Source: Pseudoips prasinana
Taxonomy: Eukaryota > Arthropoda > Insecta > Lepidoptera > Nolidae
NCBI GenBank assembly: GCA_951640165.1
Contig: OX621249.1
Span: forward strand, 7,553,001-7,617,000
DNA: 64,000 bases
Direction of reading: 5' to 3'
Shown: positions 21,801 to 33,109 of the stretch, piece after piece
Position numbering within the stretch: position 1 is the stretch's first letter
How the letters are laid out: each line of letters begins with the position of its first letter
Program-made: the position numbers and the translations under genes
Notes under the pieces: generated by a model
What the model saw: only the letters and a program-made list of their open reading frames with translations
What the model was told of the DNA's origin: nothing
Database searches by the model: none

Positions 21801-22597
21801 ATGTATTTTCGGAGGATGTTCTCCCACGAAGTGTATTTATTGACGAGCACCCCATGTAGCATCTAACTAATGCATTTCCGCATTAGTAACTATACTGAGC
21901 CGAGGATTGAACCTTTTGGTGGAAAGGCAATCGTTCAGGATGCTCTTCTTCCACGGCTTTAAGAAGGCTACGGCTTTAAGAAGTGAGGGAAGTAATTAAT
22001 TTAATTTATATTTTCAATAAGTATATGAAAAAATTAATATATAATTAATTATCAAGTTCAAACGAAGAATTTAAATAAATTTTGATTCCATGGATCTTCT
22101 ATCAGATTCATGTTCGTAAATGAAAGAGTGCTCCAAATGTCAGGAGGTACTGAACTTTCACCATGGACTTTGAGAAATTGATGATTTTAACAACAAAGTT
22201 GTTTTAATTTTTTTAATATCCCGATCCATTTTTATTCAAAAAGTATTATCATTCGAACTGGGATCTTAAATCTATTTCTTGCAAGATCATTAAATAGAAT
22301 ATGAGTAGTAAGAAGAGTACTCATTTAATTCAGTAATTACTGCTTTTGTAGAATTTCGTAACAGATTAAAGGTATCCATTTTTTCAAATGATTTGAGAGC
22401 GATCAATTCCAATTTGGAATGGAGTCTCGTTTTTTAAAACAAATGAAATACGCAAAACAGTTTTCAACAAAGAGGCTCTTCCTAACAAAAGGAATCTGAA
22501 ATTCCAACGGTATATCTTTTATAACATTTAATTTCTTGATGACTTCTTATGGGTAATACTTATATTTATATTACATTCGATATATATATATATTCCA
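18865..22597. other. Long AT-rich stretch, no gene supported
   Basis: A possible RTE tail fragment lies near 20325-20360 ('gcgtcttttggctgatatga'). The minus-strand frames at 19949-20176, 20911-21105 and 21506-21697 contain nothing I recognise. Bases 22080-22597 may be the decayed continuation of the hAT fragment that follows. Confidence 0.45.
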
Positions 22598-22855
22598 CTA
22601 GATTTTATCTGAAGAAATTATTGAATCAAGTTTTACACCTCTCTTAACTATTAAATTGAATACGTGAGCCAGGCATCTCACGTGTACAACATTCTTATAA
22701 ACTTCAATAAATAATGTTAGAAGATGGATATATTTTATTGGTGTCGTATTGTTGATTATTTTGTCATTTACATAATCAGAAATATTTGAAGAACCTTGTA
22801 CACGTTTAGTTTTATGAGGGTTTGGGATAAGAAGAAATTCAATTATCATAGACAT
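22598..22855 (-). pseudogene. hAT-family transposase fragment
   Basis: The minus-strand frame of 85 codons contains VHVRCLAHVFNLIVKRGVKL. This matches the conserved 'R C x A H x L N L I V' segment that precedes the catalytic C-terminal half of hAT transposases. Just downstream on the same strand (about 22500) 'DIPLEF' could be the worn 'D-x-P-T-R-W' block. No other catalytic residue is visible. It is a remnant of an otherwise lost element; the family call rests mainly on one motif. Confidence 0.6.
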
Positions 22856-22914
22856 TATTTCCTCGTTGCTCTTAAGTGATCAGTGATATAAATGTAAGGC
22901 TTATTCGTAAGTAA

Positions 22915-23500
22915 TGTCCAGAAATGGAAACAGGTTTATATTTTAAAGATTTGATTTTATTGATCAAATAATTGTTTTTTGGACTAAATGTTAATTTATT
23001 TTATTATTATATATTTTCAAAGTTATATACCGCAGATAACTTACTTACCTTTATACTTTCACATGGGTCATAAGGGTTAGAAGAAGAAGAATACACTTTA
23101 TTCCATACGGAATATACACAGTACAATATGCATAGAACAATTGGCGGCCTCATCACTAAAAGAAATCTCTTCCAAGCAACCTATTAGAGTAAGTATTTAG
23201 TGTAAGTATATATTTAAAAGATTTGATTTAATTGATCACTTCGTTGCAAGAAAAGAATGAAGAAATTTTGTATTTTGAAAAACAAGACATTGATTTAATT
23301 TTTAGAAATATTCATAACAACTTATAAATAACTACTAATTAGATAACTTAAAATGATATAAAATTTCAAATTCCTTCAAAATGATTAAAATTTTCACACA
23401 GGTCATGGGGGTTAGAAACAGTTTATATTTTAAAGATTTGATTTAATTGATCATCTAATTGTTTGCTCTTTACATTGCGAATAATGTTAAATTGAATGCC
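22915..23500. repeat. Imperfect tandem repeat, about 210-280 bp unit, three copies
   Basis: 'tattttaaagatttgatttt' (or a close variant with 'aattgatca') recurs near 22935, 23213 and 23422, and 'tcacatgggtcataagggtt' recurs near 23060 and 23395 in changed form. The middle spacing is enlarged by an insertion from about 23087 ('aagaagaatacactttattc'). Confidence 0.6.
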
Positions 23501-23970
23501 CCGTAAACGGCAATTATTATCATCAGCCTGATAGCCTCTATCGGGGGCTCTAGTATCGAAGGATTCATCAGAGGCCTACGATAGCAGGTGAGATGAGCAT
23601 CTAAGCACTGGCCTGCAACTCATCTAGAAGATGGAAAACTCTGATCATAAATCCGGAACGGGGTCTCCGTTAGGTGCGAGTAGGGTCCAACCCGTAATAT
23701 GCAGCAGATTTCTACACCTGACCTAGCTCCACACGTATTGGCTTGCCTTTCCTGTGGGCTCAGCTAGTGAGGCCTAAAGAGGAATGCAGGTGTTGGGCAA
23801 CCCTGCGCTTCCTTTACTCCGTCCCAGGCGGTGATATCGTCCACTCCGGGATATATGTTTCACAAAGTTGCCATTTGGAGGGGTTTACCGTAGTCACCGC
23901 GAATGACATACGAGTTGGCGACCGCAGTTAGGTTGTAGTTATTACACAGGTGACTGCTGCCCGACGACCT

Positions 23971-24455
23971 GGGGCTCTACTGGCTAGGCGGCCGAACATC
24001 GATTTCTTAAATGGCGTTCAAATAAATAGACGGTCACCGTAGCCTAGTTGGTAGTGCTCCTGCCTACGAAGCTGGTGGTCCTGGGTTCGAATCCCGGTAA
24101 GTGCAAATATTTGTGTGATGAGCACGAATATTTATTTCTGAGTCATGGATGTTTTCTGTGTATTTAAGTATTTATCTATCTATATAAGTATGTATATCGT
24201 CGCCTGGTACCCATAGTACAAGCTTTGCTTAGTTTGGGGCTGGGATGATCTGTGTGACATTGTTCCTAGATAAAAAAAAATGACTTAATCAATCGTTAAA
24301 TCGGCCTCAACGTTGACAATCGATTGCGGACTATTTATAACGTCACATGTGCTCATGGAAGCCAATATAACGATTGATTAAGTCATTTTTATTATCCTTT
24401 AATAATTTGAACGCCATTTAAGAAATCGATGTTCGGCGACTTAGCCGGTAGAGCC
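23971..24455. mobile_element. Palindromic MITE M1, copy 1, carrying a SINE
   Basis: It begins 'ggggctctactggctaggcg' and ends with the complement 'agccggtagagcc'. It shares 'aacatcgatttcttaaatgg' and its inverse with the copies at 25558 and 60618. The SINE at 24031-24280 sits in its left arm. There is no coding capacity. Confidence 0.85.
24031..24280 (+). repeat. tRNA-headed SINE family S3, near-complete
   Basis: Its head has A-box-like 'tagcctagttggtagtgctc' and B-box 'gggttcgaatccc'. The body has 'gagtcatggatgttttctgt' and 'cgtcgcctggtacccatagt', and the tail is A-rich. It is the best-preserved S3 copy in the window. The tRNA-like head does not fold into a complete tRNA, so it is not a tRNA gene. 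Confidence 0.85.
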
Positions 24456-24540
24456 TCTGCTGTATCTTTTAGTCGCCTTTTACGATACTCATAGGATGTA
24501 ATGGGGTAGCCCGAGCCGGGAACCATACTACTACATGGCA

Positions 24541-25557
24541 TACGGCTAAACGGCTAAACGGTGATTCTACATTGAGAATCACCGTTTTCTCCGATTTTAT
24601 AACAAACTTCCCAATGATATTAGAGAATTGTCTACGAATAAGTTTAAAAGAATTATTTAAGCCAAATTGTGTAATATTACAAAATATCAGATTATTTAAG
24701 TGATAAAAAAAGTACTTGGGAGTGAGTTGTTCTGAGTCAACACACATGATTGTAATTAATCTTAAGGATATTTTATTTTAAAAAAGGATTAATACTGAGT
24801 TTTCTGGCAGTGTTTCTCAGTAGCTGCCACGTCATGCACTGCACGGTAGGATAAAAAAATATGACGATTCCACATATTTTTTTGATTTTGATTGTCCTTT
24901 GTGGCCTAAGTTCGACCACGTCATTAAAATAAATGTTATATCTTCTCGTCTGGATGTCCTAATCCTTTGCACCTAGACACAATTCGCTTATTAAGCTACG
25001 TCTCTAAATCCCGAAAATTGGTGGTCGGTCGCCTAACGGCTTGTAGAATTAAGCCTCAAAGCCTTATGAAAAATTATATGTTTGGGGTTTATTTTGAAAG
25101 AAAGAAACAGTTTTATTTTCATAAAGTACGGAAAATACATTCGATTTTAAAAACAAATATTTAATTTTATACATTATTTATTTTATTCGTACTGGTATGA
25201 AAAATGGCCCTATCTCAGCTAGTAGGTACTGCATTTCTGCAGTGCTGATCTTCCGATAGGGCCAGTAGGTACTGGAAGCGTGATACCAGACGAATTTTGA
25301 ATTTTGAATATTAGGATCATTCTAATTTTTAATACTAGCCATGTTTGAACAAATTGTTGTACAAACAATGCTATTATTACATTTACTGCATTGTGACCTG
25401 TCTGCACAATTAATGATACTGCAAGCACCAAAAATACCACTTACTCTCAAGTTACGTCTATCCATCTAAATTGCCCTTAATGACTAATACGTTATTAACC
25501 ATGTCTGATATAGAATATCTTGAAATTGCCCGTTCTGTCGAATGTGATATGTCAGAC
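24541..25557. other. Mixed sequence with a repeated block and a Cys-rich frame
   Basis: Bases 24799-24865 are the reverse complement of 33600-33660 ('catgcactgcacggtag'), so they belong to an unnamed dispersed repeat. On the minus strand (about 25470 down to 25330) a short frame reads CSKCNNSIVCTTICSN, a Cys-pair pattern that could be the tail of a piggyBac-type transposase, but I cannot confirm this. An inverted repeat 'ggccctatc' / 'gatagggcc' lies at 25206 and 25254. Confidence 0.3.
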
Positions 25558-25804
25558 CAGGGGCTCTACCGGCTAAGTCGCCGAACATCGATTTCTTAAA
25601 TGGCGTTCAAATAAATAAAGGTTAAAAATGACTTAATCAATCGTTAAATCGGCTTCAACGTTGACAATCGATTCCAGACCATTTATGACGTCACATTTGC
25701 TCATGGAAGCCGATTGAACGATTAATTAAGTCATTTTTAACTTTTATTTATTTGAACGCCATTTAAGAAATCGATGTTCAGCGATTTAGCCGGTAGAGCC
25801 CCTG
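25558..25804. mobile_element. Palindromic MITE M1, copy 2, uninterrupted
   Basis: The terminal 'caggggctctaccgg' is matched by its inverse at the right end. The arms are complementary over most of the 247 bases. The flanks carry 'gac' on both sides, a possible 3-bp target duplication. Confidence 0.9.
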
Positions 25805-26599
25805 GACCAGTATACAACAGGTAACTTAATTAACGCACATCCTGAAAATAGTTTGTTCAGAATCGTTTACTAAATCGATTTATATCATTTTATATTTATT
25901 ATAATACAGGTAATTTTTTATTCCAAAAATAATTAAAGTTACGGAAATAATTGTCATATTAACCCTGTACAGTCAAAACAAATTGAAATGAACCGTAAGT
26001 TAAAGTTATAAGACTTTTAAAATCGCAGTTTTATTTGTATTCATAGAAAATCCATCATTCAATACAAAATAAAGAAAAATACAGTGTATGTATTATAATT
26101 AAAACATAATATTCTAATTGGGATGGACACACACCCTGTGTTAATTACGTTACATGTTGTATATTGACAGTAATGATCTAACTATAATTTTCCTAAATAT
26201 AATAAGTATTCAAGGTAAGAATGTATGCATTCTTAAAACGTATCCTACATTCAACAGCTATAAGTCTTATTTTACCTCACGTGAATTGGATCAAAATGAT
26301 GGAGTAGTAAGTAAGTCTCTCGGCATCTCGTAAATCCAACGTCATGGAAAAAAATCCTAAGAATCCTGTCTCCAACTGGACTTAATAGTAGTATTCTGTG
26401 TGTTTATTAATATACCGTTGTATCTCCACTTGTAAACTCTTTGAGATTCTATTGATACATTACTCTGTTACAAAAATATCATCATAGCGGGGTATATCAA
26501 TATAAATATTATGCCTAAAGAAAGTATATACAATACCAGACTGTACATTGAATATTTTTTAAAAAGGATACTTGGGCCGTGATCTACAATCGATATCGA
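25805..26599. other. AT-rich stretch, nothing recognised
   Basis: No ORF or repeat motif is recognised here. Confidence 0.5.
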
Positions 26600-26835
26600 A
26601 GCCAAAAATATAGTTTTTACGATTTTTGTCTGTTTGTCTATATGTATGTCCGGGCTAAACTCAAAAAGTACTGCATGGATTTACTAACAATTTTGCATGA
26701 ATATTACGTACTAAGAGGTCGGGTCAACATATAGGCTATATGTTATCACACACAATGTTATCACCTACGGGGGAGGAGTTGTGATAATTTATAAAATTTA
26801 ACGCGGGTAAAACCGCGGGGCACAGCTGGTATGTA
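26600..26835 (-). repeat. 'actagctgtgcccc' repeat (family Q), antisense
   Basis: It ends in 'aaccgcggggcacagctggt', the complement of the start of the family copies at 30232, 34804, 46752 and 61835. Confidence 0.7.
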
Positions 26836-27324
26836 TATATTATTTTTCTGTGCTTATTTACTGAATAAACGTATTTACGTATTTCTTCTTCTAAATCTAG
26901 GGATCGTATTTCTATGGTACTTACAATAAGAAAATGTTGCGGGAAAACGAATTCAAGACTTTACAGAAATATACCTAAAAAGTGTTAAATCTCCGTCATA
27001 TCCATTGCAAATTGTTATGAACTGACAAAGTAACATATTTTCCAATTCAAACTTTATCAAAAGAAATTGTAGTTGCCCTGGCGTAGTGCCAGCTAAGATA
27101 ATCTTTTGGCAAAGTTAATGGAGAACTTTTTTCCAACGCCAGTGCTAGTTCCACCGCGGCTTCATTGTGGAATTCCTGCGATATGGTAGTATAAAAGAAA
27201 CTTCTTGTTTTATATTGCTTTTATCAGCTTTAGTGGTGTCTTTTTCGCCACATTTGATACTTCTATGTCAATAATATAGAAGCAAATATTATTTGAAGTG
27301 AAAACTTCTTTAGGCGCGTTGAGC

Positions 27325-27872
27325 ACTTTTTGGGTGAACAAAAAGCGTGAAACTCGCGTCATCGCCACATCACGCTCCCCATGAGCTATAATAATATTGT
27401 GTATACTGTGTATATATGTGTACTTTTTGGGCGAACAAAAAGCGTGAAACTCGCGTCATAGCCACATCACGCTCCCCATGAGCAATAATAATATTGTGTA
27501 TACTGTGTATATATGTGTACTTTTTGGGCGAACAAAAAGCGTGAAACTCGCGTCATAGCCACATCACGCTCCCCATGAGCAATAATAATATTGTGTATAC
27601 TGTGTATATATGTGTACTTTTTGGGCGAACAAAAAGCGTGAAACTCGCGTCATAGCCACATCACGCTCCCCATGAGCTATAATAATATTGTGTATACTGT
27701 GCATATATGTGTACTTTTTGGGCGAACAAAAAGCGTGAAACTCGCGTCATAGCCACATCACGCTCCCCATGAGCTATAATAATATTGTGTATACTGTGTA
27801 TATATGTGTACTTTTTGGGCGAACAAAAAGCGTGAAACTCGCGTCGTCGCCACATCACGCTTCCCATGAGCT
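27325..27872. repeat. Minisatellite, 97-bp unit, about 5.6 copies
   Basis: 'actttttggg' starts units at 27325, 27422, 27519, 27616, 27713 and 27810, exactly 97 bases apart. Inner units are nearly identical; the first and last differ most ('cgtcatcgcc', 'cgtcgtcgcc'). The unit contains 'aaaaagcgtgaaactcgcgt'. The minus frame at 27661-27867 is a product of the repeat, not a gene. Confidence 0.97.
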
Positions 27873-27974
27873 ATATGTATAACTATCATATTCTAGATTA
27901 TTAGATTAGAAGTGTAAAAAATTGTTTTCACTCACAAGACCGCATGTTTTTTTTACTCTCAGTACTCTAACGTC

Positions 27975-28260
27975 GTGACTCAGTTAGTAGAGAATATGTG
28001 CTCTGATCCAAAGGTTGCGAGTTCGATGCGGGCATAAACACATATTTGTGTTCATGGACTACTTGTCTTGGTCTGCGTGTTTTTTTAAGTATTTTGCTGA
28101 CACAATATCCAAGGCTAACATTATAGTATACTTTCCTACCTTGCTTTGTATATATTTACAAAAATAAAGCAAATAAGTATTTATATCCGTTGTATAATAT
28201 CCATAGTACAAGCTTTGCTTAGTTAGGGCTAGATGGCGCTTTGTGATATTTATTTATTTA
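27975..28260 (+). repeat. SINE family S3-like, diverged
   Basis: The tRNA-like head has 'gttgcgagttcgatgcgggc'. The 3' half has 'tagtacaagctttgcttagt' followed by 'gggctagatggcgctttgtg'. It ends in (TTTA)n at 28250-28264. The copy at 62030 shares the 'gctagatggcgcttt' ending. Confidence 0.7.
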
Positions 28261-29018
28261 TTTAACTCTCATTTACATTTCAATACATCTATTGTCCATA
28301 TTTATATATATTCTAGGTGTAAGTTTACTAAAGCAATAATGAAAATAAGGTTGTCTGTAAAAATCGAAGCTATATAATTTTGCTTGTTATGCTATGTTAT
28401 TCCACTTTAGTAACTATTTTGTAGACAATAAAGAGTATTGCTGTAATAAAGCCTGAGAGTAAAATCAAATTGAAATGGCCTTACATCTTAAGAAATCATA
28501 AGCGTAAAAATCATCTAAACTAATATTATAAACAGGAAGGATTTGTCATTTCGTGTGTGATGGTTGAACACTAAAAACTTTTTACTAATATAATAAATTC
28601 GTTCATCCTTAGAAATAGTATGAGCTGCATATTATATGAAAAAAGGAATAAGTAAACCAAGGTATCAAGACTTTGCTAATTTGACAATCCCATGCAAAGT
28701 CCACACAAAAAAATAATATCATTCCTATCTCTATAGTCTGCATGCCCTTATCATGAAGCTGTATCGATTTGCCATTTTAACAGACTAGTATTAATTAACC
28801 TTTTTATTGCATTTAGTATTTCATTTAATTTTATTCCAACTGCCTTTTCTGCACTACTGGTCCATTTAACGGTTGCCTGGAAGAGATCGAAACTAACGAT
28901 AAGGCCGCCACTAATACAATCTTGTAAAACATGTTCATATTTCATTGTACGTATTATTTTGGTGTTCAATAAAGACTTACTTGCTTACTTAGATAACTTT
29001 GAAGTGAATCAATTTGAC
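28261..29018. other. AT-rich stretch, nothing recognised
   Basis: The minus frame at 28751-28969 has no recognisable domain. Confidence 0.45.
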
Positions 29019-29265
29019 GTGCCAGTTGGCGTGGTTGGTAAACGCTTGCTTTTCACCCCGGACGTCGTGGGTTCGATTCCCACCCAGGACAGATATTTGT
29101 GTGCATGAACATGTCTGTTTGTCGTGTGGCTGGGTGTAATTATCTATATATGTATTTATTTACAAAAAAAAGTAGTATATTAGTTATCTGGTTCCCATAG
29201 TAGGTACAAGCTCTGTTTAATTTGGGATCAGATGGCCGTGTACGAATAATGTCCTTGAATATTAT
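29019..29265 (+). repeat. tRNA-headed SINE family S2
   Basis: The head 'ggcgtggttggtaaacgctt' and B-box 'gtgggttcgattcccac' are followed by 'gcatgaacatgtctgtttgt' and 'gggatcagatggccgtgt'. It is closely matched by 47686-47945. Confidence 0.85.
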
Positions 29266-29424
29266 TATAATATAACCATTCATAACTAGAACATAGTAGC
29301 ATTGTTTGACCTTATTTATGATGGTATATTTCTAATATATATTTCAAACTATGGCGTGAAAATTAAGTTTATATTCCCTTTAGTACTAATATTTATAAAT
29401 GTATGTATGGTATGTATATAACAC

Positions 29425-29775
29425 AATTACGCGGCATCGTTTTCAGCGGCAGATAATGAGGTCCCGGGTTCAAGTCCCATGGTTGTAAAAAGTGATTATG
29501 GGATGGATTTTCATATTAAGATAAAATCTCAGTATCGGCCCGGAGTCTACAAGATTGGGATGTAACACCCCCGTGCCTCAAAGAGCTCGTAAAGCTGTCG
29601 GTACTATACCTGATCTCTTTCCGGTTGTGCTGGCTATCAGTCCCATCAGATCTTGAGTATGAGAGATAGAAAACACACATAGGATAGTGTAAACACTTGT
29701 GGATATAATATGTCCCACGCAAATGGCTAGTCTAAATTGAGATTGGCCGCTAAAATAAAACTAGGAGGAGATTAT
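29425..29775 (+). repeat. tRNA-headed SINE family S4
   Basis: 'aatgaggtcccgggttcaag', 'cacccccgtgcctcaaagag' and 'ggccgctaaaataaaactag' match 36591-36955 in order. Confidence 0.75.
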
Positions 29776-30231
29776 TATTTATTACCTTTGTAGTTATCAA
29801 CCTTTTTACTGCTGCTTGGCTGTATTCTCAAAGTTTATATTTTCTGGAAAACTTTATATTCGTACTTATTTGACCTTTAAAACTATGTGGGCTGAAACAA
29901 TTGGACGGAGTCTAGTAGAGCAGAAGAATCTATAAAAGAGTTTTTGACAAATAAAACTAATTGTTATCCTAATTTATCATCCACTTAACTTTTAATTTTA
30001 ATATTTATAATGTTTTGACCAATTTAAAAAGCGTAAATTATACCATTAAAAAGAAACTTTCATTATTTTATTTTTCATACAGTCCATAATAAATGAAAAT
30101 TACTGACCTCTATCATTTATTGTAGCCATTACAAAAACATACAAAGAGAAAATTATTCTGATAAATTGGGATATTAATCTCAGAAGATGACGGAGGCACA
30201 TTCATCTAAATGCATATAATAATTTTATATA
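29776..30231. other. AT-rich stretch, nothing recognised
   Basis: No feature is supported here. Confidence 0.5.
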
Positions 30232-30415
30232 CAACTAGCTGTGCCCCGTGCTAACTTTATAAATTATAGCCTTTGTGTTAATCCAGGGTGTCAGCTAATT
30301 CCATACAAATTTAATTAAATTCGCTCCAGCCGTATTCACACCAGCTGCGAAGAAATAACAAACATACACACTCACATATTCACATACTCACAAACTTTCG
30401 CCTTTATACTATTAG
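30232..30415 (+). repeat. Family Q repeat
   Basis: It starts 'actagctgtgccccgtgc' and ends 'aaactttcgcctttatacta'. The same order appears in 46752-46925. Confidence 0.75.
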
Positions 30416-31194
30416 TGTGATAGTGCGATTAACCGTTAAAATGCGCGAAAACAAACCGGAGCGCTAAATGAACAGCCTTAAATATTGTAATGACCTAATT
30501 TTCATAAATAACTTAACTATCCCTTCTTCTTACTAAAAAGAACAATGTTTAATATTCTGTACAAATACAGGGCGCCCATAAAATTTGTCTGGTGGCCATC
30601 CCAAATCGAATTAAGGTAAAAGGTACCTAACTTTATTACTTTCCATTAATATCCATTTTGATAACAAGATTAAGAAAGTTCGTCTGGAAAGTCAACTTGT
30701 TAAGTCAACAGCAACTCTGAGGTAACAGTTTTATTCAAAAATAAGCCATATTACTAGCGCATTAAGGTGGTATTCCTAGATATTGGTGTAAACAAATGAG
30801 AATTAAGCTAGATCAAGAAAGAAATTAAAGTTGAAATAAAGTTGAGTACAAGATTTGGATACTTAAATCAAAAGATTAGAATACAGAGATTTTATGTAAT
30901 GAGGCAGAAGGAAGACAAAAATGACGTAAGTAAACATTTTTGGAACGAAGTATTATATCATTAAGTTAAATTTTATAAAAACTTAAATGAATCAGAATGG
31001 ATTCTGAGTATTAATTGGCAATATTTGTCTAAGCTTTAGTTAACTATGATTTACTAAAACACTACCTCTCTTGTTGTTGAAATTTGTTGACGTTTAATCA
31101 CAGTAAAACTATCAAATATTTTCGAACAATAAACGCGCAGAGTGATGAAAATAATGTATATTTTCATTGTTTTCATGTAAAATGTTCTTTTTTT
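30416..31194. other. AT-rich stretch, nothing recognised
   Basis: No feature is supported here. Confidence 0.5.
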
Positions 31195-31470
31195 GCACAA
31201 GTAAATATATAAAATAAGAAAGCGCTTGTAAAAGTCAGAACATGTTTGTAGTAATATAGTTAAGTATACATAATTATTTCTAGTTACATATAGATATTAT
31301 GGTACACGGATTGTTAAAACATTTATAAAATTTATTTTGTAATAGTAGTATTTTATTTAGCTGGCTTGCATTAAGTTATTTATAAGGAGATTATGTTTAG
31401 GTTTAATTATCGTAATTTCATTATTATGACGGACCTTGTGTTTATAACGACAGTCGCGCTTTAATTCTAC
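31195..31470 (+). repeat. Unknown dispersed repeat R, copy 1
   Basis: It shares 'agcgcttgta', 'gtcagaacatgtttgtagta', 'aacatttataaaatttattt' and 'gagattatgtttaggtttaa' with copies at 50690-55140, 55225-60250 (reverse) and 63840-64000 (reverse). It is uninterrupted and so gives the pre-insertion reference for the nests downstream. Confidence 0.7.
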
Positions 31471-31652
31471 CACCGGCGTCATCCAATGCGCCCCAACTGA
31501 GAAGTGGAAAACAAGAAAGTGTAATTTATTTATTTTGTAACTTACACCCAGGAACTGAAAGTAATCGTGGTCATCACACAAAGATTATGCCAAGCTTTAC
31601 TATTGATTTTTGAAAGTTTCTGTTTACAGGGCTTTTAAACATAATAGTCCAA

Positions 31653-32138
31653 GAGCTGGCACGCATTTTTGGGTAGGTATTTGAGGCAAGCTGAAAACTT
31701 GTCCTATAGCTCTTCAGACACACCCCAACATGGAACTGCAGACCTGGCAGGCGGGTAGCGGGTCTAAACCAACCCCTAAATTTTTGAATTTTTTTTATCC
31801 AAAAAATGTTGTAGTTTAATGTTTATACAATACATAAATAACATTCGAGTTGCCTCAAATACATTTTTTTGCAAAATATTTTTGCACACGCCTGGCAGTG
31901 CTAAAGACCCGACAGAATCGCCTGTCTTTTTTTTTGAATTGTATAAATATTAAACTACAACATATCAAAATTTCAGCTTGCCTCAAATACATTATTTGGT
32001 TAAAAAAAAAATTAGAGATTGGTTTAGACCCGCTACCCGTCTGCCAGGTCTGCAGTTCCGCGTTGGGGTGTGTCTGAAGAGTTATAGGACAAGTTTTCAG
32101 CTTGCCTCAAATACCTACCCAAAAATGCGTGCCAGCTC
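31653..32138. mobile_element. 486-bp MITE with long terminal inverted repeats
   Basis: 'gagctggcacgcatttttgg' at 31653 is mirrored by its complement ending at 32138. The complementarity extends through 'ggcaagctgaaaacttgtcc' and 'acctggcaggcgggtagcgg', more than 120 bases on each side. Inner blocks ('ttgcctcaaatacat', 'actacaac') are repeated in both orientations. No transposase is present. Confidence 0.9.
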
Positions 32139-32596
32139 TCCTACTATAAATGAAACAGATGGGTACTGTCGGGGTAGATCCTTATATTAATTAACAAAAT
32201 ATTCACTCCTTTATAAATCCAAAAAAAAGAAACATACGTTTTTATGGCTAGATGTGACCTAGTAACTGCTCTAAAGAAATAATGTGTTGTTGTTTAAATT
32301 TATACGAAGTGATATTTCAATGTGCGTCCTATTTTACACCGAGCTTTTCTCCCTACAAAAGTTTAGTTTAGAATTACCTACGAGTTGAGTTGAGGCGTCG
32401 ACGCCTATCTCAATTTCTCGGATCGCTGGGCAATATATTATACGGCAAACCTAGTTTCCACAGCTCTTTACTTACTCTTTATAAGTAAGTAGTAGGATGC
32501 TTATAGACTAGTACTTAAAAATGACTTACACGGCATTATGTGGTAACGATTACTGTTTATGTTGACTTGGTATTTGGGAGCATTAACGATATGCTG
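32139..32596. other. AT-rich stretch, nothing recognised
   Basis: No feature is supported here. Confidence 0.5.
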
Positions 32597-32975
32597 CACT
32601 GCACGTGTGGTGCACCGACTAAGACAGTCGCCTCACCGCTTCATTTCGCGGGTTTAAGTCCCGCGCCGGACAATTATTTGTGTGAACCATAAATAGTTGT
32701 TCTGAGTCTGGATGAAATGAAATGAAATCTATTCAGCACTTGGGTATTAACATACACTTGTACTTGTCAAGCTCACAATGCAGTACATAAACATAGTGGA
32801 TAGCATAAAGGTTACAAAAGAAATTAATTAGTCCGTCCGTGCGGTTTGTTTCATCGCATATATATTTTCTGAAATCCTTAAATAAATGTAATTTGTGTCC
32901 GTGTATTATATGTTTGTGAAGTACCCCGCGACACAGGGACTAGGTTCCCTAATGCTGGCGTTGTCCTTAAAAAAA
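32597..32975 (+). repeat. SINE family S1, interrupted
   Basis: The SINE runs to 'gttctgagtctggatg' near 32713 and resumes at about 32886 with 'taatttgtgtccg', then 'gtaccccgcgacacagggac'. The copy at 53122 shows these joined without a gap. Confidence 0.85.
32714..32885 (-). mobile_element. 5'-truncated 3' end of the LINE-A family, inside a SINE
   Basis: On the minus strand it matches LINE-A's last 170 bases (57541-57716) and ends in the same ATTTC repeat tail. Confidence 0.85.
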
Positions 32976-33109
32976 TTATAATAAGATTTATATCTTAACA
33001 GGTAAGATGGGCTACCCATGCTTCGAGAAGTGGGTGTACTTTACCGTTGTGTTCCCGTTGTGCATTATGTTCTTTATATCCAATGTATTTTTGTTCTCAA
33101 GAAAGGACA

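Larger units (their letters stand above)
23830..24540 (+). repeat. Family F copy, split by a MITE
   Basis: The family F sequence 'gactgctgcccgacgacctg' stops at 23970 and resumes at 24456 with 'ctgtatcttttagtcgcctt'. The uninterrupted order is seen at 2720-2760. Confidence 0.75.

Noticed and set aside
24031..24105. Possible tRNA gene
   Set aside because: A and B boxes are present but the acceptor and anticodon stems do not pair fully, and SINE body and tail follow at once. The same holds for the heads at 29019, 36591, 47686 and 53122.
27325..27872. CRISPR array
   Set aside because: The 97-bp units are repeats throughout with no unique spacers, in an animal-type genome.
31850..32190. Two overlapping short frames
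   Set aside because: They fall inside the 486-bp MITE and owe their length to its repeats.
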